DNA from: Lunularia cruciata
Taxonomy: Eukaryota; Streptophyta; Marchantiopsida; Lunulariales; Lunulariaceae
NCBI GenBank assembly: GCA_948567375.1
Contig: OX419756.1
Span: 74,600,333-74,664,332 of the forward strand
Reading direction: 5' to 3'
DNA: 64,000 nucleotides
A model generated the notes under the pieces. It was not told where the DNA came from. It did not search any database and saw only the letters and a program-made list of their open reading frames with translations. The first letter of the stretch is position 1, and each line of letters opens with the position of its first letter. Both the position numbers and the translations under genes were made by a program. Shown here piece after piece: positions 21,112 to 31,640 of the stretch.

Positions 21112-23324
21112 AAGAAGGCTTCTTTATGTTGAAGTTATCTACACCGTCATTGACACCGGAGGAAATGCGCTGGGGACGAAACCCTCAGCTTGGCACTCAT
21201 TAGCCGAGTAGAATTAAAACCTGGTTTAACTTACTAGTAACTGTTTTTTCCTGTTCTTAATCAAAGTAGACAGATATTGGCTGAAGCTAGTTTTAGACTC
21301 TAGAGTAAGAACTCTACAGTTTTAGACTTCTACCCTAGATTCTTACAGAATTAGATTCGAAGATATCAATACCAGGGACGCGCTACTACTGTGCAATCCC
21401 CCTCCCTTGCATCTTCTAAGTAAGTCATTGTTCGCATAGCGTGATCCGCACTTGTACCTGGTACAGTATAGTGAGCTGTATCCTGTAGCTTGGATGGGTG
21501 TTCCTTCTCGATTGGAGTCATCGAGAGTAGAGAGCTACTGAACTGTTCTATTGTCTCAAGTTGACAGGTCAATCATCTGCTTTCCCCCGTTTTGTTATCC
21601 TCGTAGTGGATACCGGCAGGAATTGTCAGTTCATGCTTCGAACTCGTAGTAAGGAAGGGCGAGGGACATGGTCATCATCGATCTAAATTATTTGTGAGAA
21701 AGGAGACAGAAGCGGAATGCTGCAGTATCTGAGGATAGACAGATGGCGTAACCCCAAACTTTCTAGCTATTGAGGAAACCTAGGGATGAATAGCAGCGAT
21801 CGATGAGAAGTTGACATCGTTAGCTAAGAAGTTGGAAGAGGAGGCAATCAGGTGATCCTGGGGACTGAGTTTTCTTCTACTACTGTATGAGACAGGTAAC
21901 TCATTCAACATGCAGTTCATGCTCTCCAAAAGCTTCCTCAGAAGGCTCTAAGTTGAGAGGGAGGGTTCGTGATTGACACGCTTGTGACATAATCGATTGT
22001 TCTGGGTTGTGTGCGGCTCAATCTGATACTTAAAATTCTCAGGCTTTCCTTCCATGGCTTCCGTTTCTTACTATCCCCATACGTTTAAAATTTGTCTGCC
22101 TCATGTCCCATAGTACTTGGGGTGGTTTCCCATGCGAAGGTTCGGTATATCGGTGCAGAAGACAGAATCGTTTGATCTGTCTTTTCCATGTAAATTTCTT
22201 TAAAGTTTTGTCAGCCTATGTTAACGGCACACCAAAGCCTGGTGCATAGACTCTGTTCATTTCCTCGTCGACTTTCTCCCGATCTCCCCGGTGGTCGCTG
22301 CACTCTGCTATATCCACCCGTAGTATCCCCTGCGGATTGAACGGATCTTCAAGGGTAAAAATTTCCTTAAGAGAGGACCTTGGAATCCTCCTTAGGAAAA
22401 CCAACCGACTCCGGAGAGTATTGATCTTCTCTCGACCTTTCAGTATAGACTCAGAAATTGCCTTCGCACTCGTGAGCGTTCGAACATAAACTCGGTTGGA
22501 GAGGTAGCAGTAGCCCAGCTACTTCGGTACTTAGGGCACTATCCTTCTAGCGTTTAGCGTTTCAGGACTCATGCGGCTATTAGAACCTGGCAGACATGAT
22601 AGACTATCCAGTCCTGTCATTCTTCGCTCTAGTCCAACTGTCATCCGTTTACACTACGCATTTTAATGCTTTTGCTTCACTTTCGAATGTATATTCCTAC
22701 TAGCCCGATCGTTTTGTCCACTCTTAGTTTCAAATGTATCCCCTGTTTTTACCTGAAAAGGCTTCCTTTCATACATGCACACCATTGCACGGGCATTTCT
22801 GTGCATTGGTATGCATCATGTATGAAATCATGCTGACCATGGAATGGATCAATTTTCGCTTCTGCTTTGTATCGATTTCGCTTATATTCTGCTCTGGATT
22901 TACCTTAGATCAGGTGGATTTCAGTTTGCAGCTGTTCTTGTGCATGCAAGCATTTCATTCCATATGCATATTTTCGGTTCGTATCGTGTGGGTCCCATGT
23001 TTGATAAACAGTCTCTTCTCCCGATACAATATAGAGCAGTCAGAAGCTCACCGGGAAATGAGCCCTTCGCAACAATATGACGTCAACCATCACATGGCTA
23101 GCCTAGTTTATTGAAGGCTTGCGGAAACCTCTCCCAAACTGTTCCATGCGATAACTTCAGTTCTTGTGCAGACTCAGTCAGTGCGTTTTGGAAAGTTGTA
23201 TCGCCGTAGATCACTTATAGTTGACCTGATAATGATGTTCCGGAGTAGTTCCCGATGATAAAATGTTGTCAATCTGGAAAGTCTCGAATTAATGAGTTTA
23301 ATTTTCTGGAATTCCAGTGTCAAA
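21112..23324 (+). repeat. Duplicated 5' flank of HNL copy 2
   Basis: It matches 8090-10358, with indels. It begins inside ggcttctttatgttgaagtt and ends at the first HNL ATG. A minus-strand frame at 22404-22216 is broken in copy 1 and is not called. Promoter elements should lie near the 3' end but none is clear. Confidence 0.75.
22767..22828. other. Foldback hairpin conserved between the HNL flanks (copy 2)
   Basis: The arms ttcatacatg-cacaccattgcac and gtgcattggtatgcatcatgtatgaa still pair, although both arms have changed relative to copy 1 (9738-9802). The outer 11 bp pair perfectly. Confidence 0.55.
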
Positions 23325-23390
23325 ATGGACACACCGTCAACCAGTTCCCGGCTACAAGATTTTCTATCATACCTCCGCGAAAGCATCAAG
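23325..23390 (+). CDS. HNL copy 2 exon 1 (start codon exon)
   Basis: The exon encodes MDTPSTSSRLQDFLSYLRE plus three residues and ends AAG before a strong gtatgt donor. The ATG at 23325 is chosen because copy 1 has an ATG at the same place (10359) and both exons are then 22 codons long. An in-frame upstream ATG at 23292 is not conserved. The end of the exon and its donor are partly repeated 53 bases downstream. Confidence 0.6.
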
Positions 23391-26300
23391 GTATGTAAAT
23401 GCAACTCTGAGATTTTCTATCATCTATCCGAGAAAATAAATGCAATTGTGAGTTTAGATCATATGTTAGATTCTGTTAATGCTTAATTTAAAATACTATA
23501 ATTTTAATGTAGAAAGTTTAGAACTAAAATATTTCATTGATTTTAAATTTTTTGATTAAGGTACTCATATTAAAACTCTACTTTATGGACGGTAGAGGAC
23601 TTGGAAAGGGGTCTATCAGAATTACCGAATGTAATTTTCGGGCCAGGCAGGGGCAGTGAAATGGGGTTGCGTGGCGTTTCCTCTGTCCCAAATGTCTAAG
23701 AACTCCAAAATTTGCAGCAGCTCGCACTACTACACGAACTTGGTTCGCGGAGTGCTTCCGTATTTTCAAACTTTATGTTTAGCCCAGAAATGGTCTCAAT
23801 CTTAGCCACTACTAAAACTCTTTTGATATACCTTGGAGTCAGTAACAAACTGCCACTTCTTTAGTAAAGAAGTAGTGCTTACGCACCTTCGGACCCATAG
23901 GGAGATGCATTACGTGCGAAGACCAGTAAGGGAAAGGGTGCGTGGGGGAAAAATATGTTTTTTATGCTTGGGTCGCCTCCCTCCGAAGATTTCCTCGCAT
24001 ACGGGCTCTCCGAGATCAGTTCTATAGGCCATGCACAATCAGCAGGAAACTTAAAAAAGTCAAAACGTAAATGGATGAATCAAATATTTTGACGTTACAA
24101 ACAGGTGAAATATTCTCAGAGACTGCACGCAACGCATCTCCTATTGAAGGAACAAATGATGAGTATCAATTTAAGTTAAAATTATTTTATTTTATTAAAT
24201 AAAGTGATACAGATATAGAGTTAAACAAGCAGTTCTTTAGTTCCTGTTTTCACGTATCTAATTATTTTTTAACACAAAATAATTAGTTCTTTGACGGTAT
24301 TCATGCCTTAAAATAGTGTTTCTAGTTTCAGGAGTTTATTTAGTCTTTTACCTTGAGGTGGTTATTATGTCTAGTGAATGAATTGTTATGGACTATCTCT
24401 CTAGAAGTGCTATATTAGGAAGTGAAGAGAAAGAAAGTGAATTAAGTATTGCAATAAACAATCAAGAGTGTCTCCTCTGAGATAGGGAAAATTGAATACT
24501 AAAAAGTATAATATATCAGAAATTAAAATAATTAAAGATAGCCCCTCACCTTCATTTCATTTAGAGGCAACAATAATTCTTATCAACTTATATCAATTAT
24601 AGATCTTGTTTATATTCCGCCTCAATCTTTAGCTCTTTTGACAAATTTCGAGTTACTCGGAAATGGTCTCTAATATTCTCTCGATCAAGTGGCATTTCAC
24701 GATTAAAACAACCGGTAGGTTGTTGTAAGAATATATACTATTGATCTCGCTCGGGAAGTACCATACGTTCGCACAATGTTGGGAGATAGTTTGGAACTCC
24801 ACCTCTCAATTCATAATATTTTATCTACGTTTGCAGCAGCTCCGGATCTACTCGTCCACAACACGTTTTCAAGAGTCAGACTTTGGTATCAGCGAGGTAA
24901 AGCTTAAAAGTGACTCAAAATCATGCATATGCTAGAATGTCAGCTGATGGTTAATAACTACTTGGTTGATTACCTTTCAAGCTAACTATGTTGGTGACAA
25001 ATTTATTGGGAGTAAGAGGCTCTTGTGTTTTGAAGTGCTACACTTCTAATTGTCTGTATTTATCCATTCTTGAGTTGAGCGATTCCTTGTTGCTAGTGTA
25101 CGAACCAGCAGTACCGAAGGTCGACGTTGTAGTTTTCCATGGCCTTCAACATGAGCATACTGGTGGGCTAGATGTGCACCTTTCGACTGGACGTGCAAAA
25201 CTGACTCGAAGACAATCTGGCCCCAACGTTGGCTTGAAGAGCAGGCTGCACGAGTCTTCTTCATCAAATATGATGCAAGTTTACAAGAAACCGACTCGGC
25301 GGGGAGAATGGATATGACGCAAATAGCTGAAAATCTGTTGACAGAACTCGGTTGGGCATTCCGCACAGGACAAAAGTCGTCGAACAATTTCCGACCCATT
25401 ATCTTGGTTGGACATAGTTTTGGGGGTCTTGTTATTAAGCAGTTATGCATTCACGCAGTAGAGCGGAAGGCTTTTGCAATTGGAGACAGAATTGATGAGA
25501 GATTGCTAAAAGGCATTAAAGGGATTCTGTTCTGTGGAACTCCCCATTCAGGGTCGGAAATGCTTGCTGGCATGGCTGAAAAGATCATGAGCAGGAGTCC
25601 TTTGTTGCCATTTGTGGAGTTGTTGAGCACCGAGGGTGCCAGGCAACACGAGAAATTCGGCCAATTGGCGATCAAAGAAAGTTGGGAGATTTTCAGTATT
25701 GGAGAAGCTTGTGCTACAGAAATGAAAACCAGCAGATTCCATATGGTATATTATAATCTACAGAAATTGAAGTCTGTTTTAACGAACGAGTTCTCTGTTT
25801 CTTATAAGAATAAACTCCCTACTAATTACAAAATATGAAACGAGTTTTTAATGATCCAGTTTTCCCAGGTTGTCTAGCTTGAGATTACTATTTTCTGCAT
25901 GGTGGTTTAGTCTACGACAGACAATGCGAGGTCTATGTTAAGTATTCCTGTTTAAATCTTGCATGTGTAGGTCACAGGTGGAATCTCAAGGCAGATGATT
26001 GTAAAAGAAGCATCTGCACGGTTCGGATCAAATCACATCACGGTGGTTGCATATCACTTGTCATTGTGCAAACCAGAGAGCAAACAATCAAACATGTTCC
26101 AGCACTTAGTACAGCTCATCGAACAGGTATTGGACTTTGTTCATATCTGTTGTATGCTCTGCATGACATCAGAAAACACGACCTTTTTAAATTCCCCTTC
26201 CGTCTAACTTTTGTTACAGGTGCAAGAAAAAGCAGCCCCCGGTGCAACTACGCAATGCCATGCGAGGCGGAAGCAAGCAGTCTCAAAGAACCTAGTGAGT

Positions 26301-29300
26301 ACCGAGTCGCATCTGGAAACCGTTACGGCAGAAATTGAGCACGGGCGTTCGTTTATTGGGTTTTGTGGGATGGGAGGAGTTGGAAAGACCACCCTTGCAA
26401 AGTTGCTCTACAATAAGATCAATGCCCGGTTTGAATACACTTGCTTTGTGGACAAAGTGAAGGAGATTCCAGGGGTCAAGAGAGAGGTGAAGGAGAAAGT
26501 CTGGGAACGCATAGATCCCCATCCTGGAGGTGATTACAAGGAAAGCAGATGGAATGAGATACTGGGGAAGAAACTCCTTGTCATCTTTGATGATGTCGAG
26601 AAAAGAGAAGATGTAGAGTTGTTGGAGGAAATAGCTCAAGAGAATGCCGCTGGGGAAAGTTGTTTCGTAGTCACAAGCCGAGATGGAGAGCTTTTCAATC
26701 GATTGTGCGACCAGATATATGTCTGTCGAGTACTGGTTTTGGGGAGTGAAGATGCAAGGCGGTTGTTCATTGCACATGCGCTTCGAGGACACAATGAACC
26801 TCCAAATGAGTTGAAGGAGATAGTAGAAGAAATTGTGGCAGGATGTGCTGGGTTGCCCCTGACCCTAGAGGTGATAGGAAGCTTACTGAGAGGGGAAACT
26901 GACAAACGGATGTGGGAAGAAATTCCCAAAGCTCTACAAGCAGTAGACTCAAAAAGGTTAGGAAGTCTGGAGGAGCAAGTATGGGGTAAGCTAAGGGTGA
27001 GTATCGACAATCTTAGAACAGAGGAGTTGGAAATGTTTCTTGATGTGGCGACTATATTTACACGAGCCGGTGAGAATACATATTTTGGCACGCCGGGTCG
27101 ACCGGAGCGTATGATAAACCCTTGGTGGTTTAGCTCTGAAGAGGTAATGACGGCGTGGTCATCCACATACGGTTTCGCACACAACAGGTGGAAAGTCTTG
27201 ATTAACAGATCTCTTGTATATAGTGGAGAGATGGATAACTCGTATGGTGAGTTTCAGCCTCGAATGCACGAGCATCTTCGACATTTGGGCATCAGAATTG
27301 CACTGGAGAGAGGTAGAATCATTGAGCGCACTCCACTGGATGGTAACTACAAGGTATTTCCTGTTTTCTATACAAATTCTTCGTTTCCCTTCAGCAATTC
27401 ATTTTTCCCAACTAAATGAGATATATTTACCAGAGATGTTTCCTAAATCTGAATTCATTTGTAAATCTAAACTGGAAGGGAGTCCGAAACACAGTTGTTG
27501 AGGTGGACATCATCGGGGACATGTAGCCATTGTACTGGTTGTAATTTTGGGAGTCATACATCCATTCTCATCCAAGAAGGAGAAAATTTGAAACGGTGGT
27601 GCTAAAATAGGGTCCGTCTTGTATAAGTGCTTGATAGTTAGGCATGAAGACCTGGGAGTTGCTTTATACACGGCATCCGATGGACGGATGCGCTTAAACT
27701 ATGACAATTTTAGATTTACATTTCATTTATGTTAATTTTAGTTTTCTATTTCATTTTTGAAGGGAGCTCAAGGGGTGGAGAAAGTGATTTTCCACGAAGT
27801 TGTAGTGAAAAGAAAATTCATGGAATACAATGAAAATTGCTGTGACGAGGAAAGACCTTGTAAAATGCGGGAAGTATCGAGCATTATGTCACGACTTGAA
27901 GGACTTCGCTACTTGGTATTCCTATATGAGAGTCCCCAGCAGCCGTGCAAAAGGTGTGCGGAACGGCCTCTTCAGTTGCCACCCAAAATTACCATGCTCA
28001 TTTGGGTTTCTTTCCAGACCATTTTTGTGCGTTCGACCTTGAAAGAGTTGGTTGTTTTGCACGTAACGTTCCATGTGGCCGAATTGGTGGAATTACATCT
28101 TACGCGTACAAGTTCTCGGGGATTACAAAATTACGATAATAATAGAATTCCTCTACCGGAGGAATCTTCGACAACCGTCTCGGATGAAGGAGATTTTGTC
28201 AACTTGCGGCCACTGGATCGGTCTCTTGCTACTCGAGACTCACTGGCGGAGTCCTGTGGGCAACTTGTTCACCTGCGTTTGTGGGGTGATCCTTACGAGT
28301 CACTTGCGCATGCATGGGGGAACTTAGCTGAACATCTGGACATGGTCGCCTCTCAGGTGCTCCAGTCGCCACCAGAATCATTTATGCGATTTCAACAACT
28401 ACGGACTCTTAGAATAACTGCAGGTCCCTTGGAGTCCCTCAATTTCTGGAGCTTACCCAAGTTGGAGCTACTGCAGCTGGATTGTACGGCAATACAATCA
28501 CTGCCGGATTCACTTGTACAACTTCCTAGACAGCGGGAATTGCACATGCAAGGGTGTTTGAAGTTGCAGGCCTTTCCCGGCAGTTTTGGAAACTTAACCA
28601 ACTTGGAACGGCTAGACTTACGTGAGTGCGAGAACCTGCAGTCATTGCCCGAAACCTTCGGGGGACTTCTTGGCCTGAAGGAACTGCAGATGGAAAAGTG
28701 TTGGAAGTTGCAGGCCCTTCCCGACAGTTTTGGAAACTTAGCCAACTTGGAACGGCTAGACTTATGTTACTGCAAGAACCTGCACTCATTGCCGGAATCT
28801 TTCGGGGGACTTCTTGGCCTGAAGGAACTGCAGATGGAAAAGTGTTGGAAGTTGCAGGCCCTTCTCAGCAATTTTGGAAACTTAGCCAACTTGGAACGGC
28901 TAGACTTATGTTACTGCAAGAACCTGCACTCATTGCCTGAATCTTTCGGGGGACTTCTTGGCCTGAAGGAACTGCAGATGGAAAAGTGTTCGAAGTTGCA
29001 GGCCCTTCCCGGCAGTTTTGGAAACTTAGCCAACTTGGAACGGCTAGACTTATGTGGGTGCAAGAAATTGCGGTCATTGCCGGAAACCTTCGGGGGACTT
29101 CTTGGCCTGAAGGAACTGGCGATGCTTTGGTGTTCAGAGTTGCAGACCATTCCTGGCAGTTTTGGAAACTTAGCAAACTTGGAACGGCTAGACTTACGTG
29201 GGTGCGAGAAACTGCAGTCATTGCCGGAGACCTTCGGGGGACTTCTTGGCCTGAAGGAACTGCAGATGGAAACGTGTTCGAAGTTGGAGGCCCTTCCTGG

Positions 29301-30261
29301 CAGTTTTGGAAACTTAGCCAACTTGGAATGGCTAGACTTATGTTACTGCGAGAACCTGCAGTCATTGCCGGAAACCTTCGGGGGACTTCTTGGCCTGAAG
29401 GAACTGGCGATGCCTTGGTGTTCAGAGTTGCAGACCATTCCTGGCAGTTTTGGAAACTTAGCCAACTTGGAACGGCTAGACTTACGTTGGATCGGGAAAC
29501 TCCAGTCATTGCCGGAAACCTTCGGGGGACTTCTTGGCCTGAAGGAACTGGTGATGGAAACGTGTTCAGAGTTGCAGACCCTTCCTGGCAGTTTTGGAAA
29601 CTTAGCCAACTTGGAAAAGCTAGACTTACGTGGGTGCGAGAAACTGCAGTCATTGCCCGAAACCTTCGAAGGACTTCTTGGCCTGAAGGAACTGCAGATG
29701 GAAACGTGTTCGAAGTTGGAGGCCCTTCCTGGCAGTTTTGGAAACTTAGCCAACTTGGAACGGTTAGACTTATGTTACTGCGAGAACCTGCAATCATTGC
29801 CGGAAACCTTCGGGGGACTTCTTGGCCTGAAGGAACTGCAGATGTGTTGGTGTTCAGAGTTGCAGGCCCTTCCTGGCAGTTTTGGAAACTTAGCCAACTT
29901 GGAACGGCTAGACTTACGTGGGTGTGAGAAACTGCAGTCATTGCCGGAATCCTTCGGGGGACTTCTTGGCCTGAAGGAACTGCAAATGGAAACGTGTTCG
30001 GAGTTGGAGACCCTTCCTGGCAGTTTTGGAAACTTAGGCAAATTGGAACGGCTAGACTTATCTGGGTGCAAGAAACTGCAGTCATTGCGGGAAACCTTCG
30101 GGGGACTTCTTGGCCTGAAGGAACTGCAGATGGAAACGTGTTCAGAGTTGCAGGCCCTTCCCGGCAGTTTTGGAAACTTAGCCAACTTGGAACGGCTAGA
30201 CTTACGTCGGTGCAAGAACCTGCAGTCATTGCCGGAAACCTTCGGGGACTGCTTGGCCTGA
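23325..30261 (+). CDS. HNL copy 2: alpha/beta-hydrolase - NB-ARC - LRR immune receptor (frameshifted in hydrolase exon)
   Basis: Six exons are inferred: 23325-23390, 24837-24896, 25075-25745, 25971-26126, 26220-27353 and 27763-30261, all junctions in phase 0 with GT/AG ends. Apart from a one-base deletion in exon 3 the model encodes about 1,530 residues. Exon lengths of 66, 60, 672 (671 here), 156 and 1134 bases support the splice sites, and the first three match copy 1. The fold order is a short Ser-rich N-terminus, a SERAC1-like hydrolase, NB-ARC, then LRRs. Proteins of this class are presumed intracellular immune receptors switched by ATP/ADP exchange. The acceptor of exon 3 is GAG instead of CAG. 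Taken as given, the locus is a pseudogene or makes a truncated product unless the deletion is a sequencing error. Confidence 0.82.
23411..24585. other. Extra intron-1 sequence in HNL copy 2
   Basis: Intron 1 is 1,446 bases here but only 288 in copy 1. The extra part starts with a partial repeat of exon 1 (gattttctatcat at 23358 and 23411) and is followed by about 1.1 kb of AT-rich sequence with no counterpart in copy 1. I recognise no transposon ends. It may be an insertion here or a deletion in copy 1. Confidence 0.6.
25075..25745 (+). pseudogene. HNL copy 2 exon 3: alpha/beta-hydrolase core with one-base deletion
   Basis: The exon matches copy 1 base for base over long runs. It opens LSDSLLLVYEPAVPKVDVVV and then FHGLQ. 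At about 25187 it reads cgactggacg where copy 1 has cgacttggacg, so one T is missing and the frame shifts. The second part is open in the next frame and carries GHSFGG (Ser codon 25416-25418), FCGTPHSGSE and the segment up to the donor gtatat at 25746. The length of 671 instead of 672 bases fits a single loss. The family comprises serine hydrolases, often acting on lipids or esters; the substrate is unknown. Confidence 0.82.
25971..26126 (+). CDS. HNL copy 2 exon 4: end of hydrolase with probable catalytic His
   Basis: The 52 codons include IVKEASARFGSNHITVVAYH and LSLCKPESK. In SERAC1-like and related hydrolases the catalytic His lies in a (D/Y)H....CKP motif, here the His codon at 26055-26057. 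The exon starts after tgcatgtgtag and ends before gtattg, both phase 0. It is missing from copy 1. Open reading continues beyond the exon but the next exon follows only 93 bases later. Confidence 0.7.
26220..27353 (+). CDS. HNL copy 2 exon 5: NB-ARC nucleotide-binding switch
   Basis: The 378 codons form a complete NB-ARC: P-loop GMGGVGKTT (exon residues 50-58, bases 26367-26393), kinase-2 LLVIFDD (119-125), RNBS-B FVVTSRDG (149-156), GLPLTLEV (211-218) and, at the MHD position, MHEH (349-352). The fold binds ATP or ADP and acts as the on/off switch of the receptor. Glu instead of Asp in the MHD motif is unusual and in other NLRs can alter autoactivity. About 45 linker residues separate it from the hydrolase. 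The frame is intact and the donor gtattt is at 27354. Confidence 0.92.
27763..30261 (+). CDS. HNL copy 2 exon 6: LRR domain with 48-residue double repeats
   Basis: The exon follows acceptor ttttgaag. About 260 residues of irregular LRR-like sequence come first (for example LNFWSLPKLELLQLDCTAIQ). Then come 11 complete 144-base units, each two 24-residue LRRs of the form LxxLPxSFGNLxNLERLDLxxCxN and LQSLPETFGGLLGLKELxMxxCxx, plus a partial twelfth. The units are nearly identical, a sign of recent expansion or gene conversion. Units 5-7 and 8-10 share the same order of variant residues, indicating a 432-base duplication. The frame ends at TGA 30259-30261 because one G is missing from a run of five (ttcggggactg). 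Confidence 0.88.
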   Translation, partial: GAQGVEKVIFHEVVVKRKFMEYNENCCDEERPCKMREVSSIMSRLEGLRYLVFLYESPQQPCKRCAERPLQLPPKITMLIWVSFQTIFVRSTLKELVVLHVTFHVAELVELHLTRTSSRGLQNYDNNRIPLPEESSTTVSDEGDFVNLRPLDRSLATRDSLAESCGQLVHLRLWGDPYESLAHAWGNLAEHLDMVASQVLQSPPESFMRFQQLRTLRITAGPLESLNFWSLPKLELLQLDCTAIQSLPDSLVQLPRQRELHMQGCLKLQAFPGSFGNLTNLERLDLRECENLQSLPETFGGLLGLKELQMEKCWKLQALPDSFGNLANLERLDLCYCKNLHSLPESFGGLLGLKELQMEKCWKLQALLSNFGNLANLERLDLCYCKNLHSLPESFGGLLGLKELQMEKCSKLQALPGSFGNLANLERLDLCGCKKLRSLPETFGGLLGLKELAMLWCSELQTIPGSFGNLANLERLDLRGCEKLQSLPETFGGLLGLKELQMETCSKLEALPGSFGNLANLEWLDLCYCENLQSLPETFGGLLGLKELAMPWCSELQTIPGSFGNLANLERLDLRWIGKLQSLPETFGGLLGLKELVMETCSELQTLPGSFGNLANLEKLDLRGCEKLQSLPETFEGLLGLKELQMETCSKLEALPGSFGNLANLERLDLCYCENLQSLPETFGGLLGLKELQMCWCSELQALPGSFGNLANLERLDLRGCEKLQSLPESFGGLLGLKELQMETCSELETLPGSFGNLGKLERLDLSGCKKLQSLRETFGGLLGLKELQMETCSELQALPGSFGNLANLERLDLRRCKNLQSLPETFGDCLA

Positions 30262-31640
30262 AGGAACTGCAGATGGTAACGTGTTCGAAGTGGTAACGTG
30301 TTCGAAGCAGTCATTGCCAGAAACCTTCGGGGGACTGCTTGGCCTGAAGGAACTGCAGATGGTAACGTGTTCGAAGTTGGAGGCCCTTCCTGGCAATTTT
30401 GGACACTTAGCCAACTTGGAGCGGCTAGACTTACTCGGTGCGAGAAAATGCAGTCATTGCCGGAAACCTTCGGGGGACTTCTTGGCCTGAAGGAACTGGC
30501 AATGCCTATGTGTTCAGAGTTTCAGGCCCTTCCCCGCAGTTTTGGAAACTTAGGCAACTTGGAACGGCTAGACTTATCTGGGTGCGAGAAACTGCAGTCA
30601 TTGCCGGAAACCTTCGGGGGACTTCTTGGCCTGAAGGAACTGCAGATGGAAAAGGTTGGAAGTTGCAGGCCCTTCCCGGCAGTTTTGGAAACTTAGCCAA
30701 CTTGGAACGGCTAGACTTATGTGGGTGCGAGAAACTGCAGTCATTGCCGGATACCTTCGGGGGACTTCTTGGCCTGAAGGAACTGGCGATACCTTGGTGT
30801 TCAAAGTTGCAGACCCTTCCCGGCAGTTTTGGAAACTTAGCCAACTTGGAACGGCTAGACTTACGTGGGTGCCAGAAACTGAAGTCATTGCCGGAAACCT
30901 TCGGGGGACTTCTTGGCCTGAAGGAACTGGCGATGCCTATGTGTTCAGAGTTGCAGACCCTTCCCGGCAGTTTTGGAAACTTAACCAACTTGGAAGGCTG
31001 GACTTACGTCGGTGCCAGAAACTGCAGTCATTGCCGGAAACCTCCGAGGGACTTCTTGGCCTGAAGGAACTGCAGATGGAAATGCATCTTACTGCGAAAA
31101 ACTGCAGTCATTGCCGGATACCTGCGGGGGACTTCTTGGCCTGAAGGAACTGGCGATGCCTATGTGTTCAAAGTTGCAGACCCTTCCCGGCAGTTTTGGA
31201 AACTTAGCCAACTTGGAACGGCTGGACTTCCGTCTGTGCCAGAAACTGCAGTCATTGCCGGAAACCTTGGGGGACTTCTCGGCCTGAAGGAACTGCAGAT
31301 GGAAACGCATCTTACTGCGAAAAACTGCAGCCATTGCCGGAAACATTGGGGGGACTTCTTGGCCTGAAGGAACTGCATATGGAAGAGTGTTGGAAGTTGC
31401 AGACCCTTCCCGGCAGTTTTGGAAACTTAGCCAACTAGGAACGGCTGGACTTACGTCGGTGCCAGAAACTGCAGTCATTGCCGGAAACCTTCGGGGGACT
31501 TCCTGGCCTGAAGGAACTGCAGATGGAAACGCATCTTACTGCGAAATACTGCAGTCATTGCCGGAAACCTTAGGGGGACTTCTTGGCCTGAAGGAACTGG
31601 CGATGCCTTGGTGTTCAGAGTTGATTAATAAGCTCCAACA
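30262..31640 (+). pseudogene. Out-of-frame continuation of the HNL LRR array
   Basis: Eleven further copies of the ggcctgaaggaactg motif follow the stop, at about 30339, 30484, 30628, 30770, 30914, 31058, 31138, 31284, 31360, 31505 and 31581. Most spacings are about 144 bases, but several are only 76-84, where about 66 bases were deleted inside a unit. These shortened units share catcttactgcgaaa and recur with a period of about 220-225 bases. Several frameshifts break the reading. It was probably coding before the premature stop upstream. Confidence 0.8.

Noticed and set aside
22216..22404. A 62-codon minus-strand frame with a protein-like composition.
   Set aside because: The same stretch in copy 1 has stops and frame changes, and I recognise no family.
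23800..24030. A possible structured RNA in the long intron 1 (ttctttagtaaagaagtag foldback and a GC-richer stretch).
   Set aside because: The foldback is short and matches no RNA family I can name.
28865..30229. A 454-codon open frame on the minus strand and a 313-codon plus-strand frame (28986-29927) across the LRR array.
   Set aside because: The repeat unit is 144 bases, a multiple of three, so any frame open in one unit stays open in all. The peptides show no domain, and the true frame carries a clear LRR consensus.
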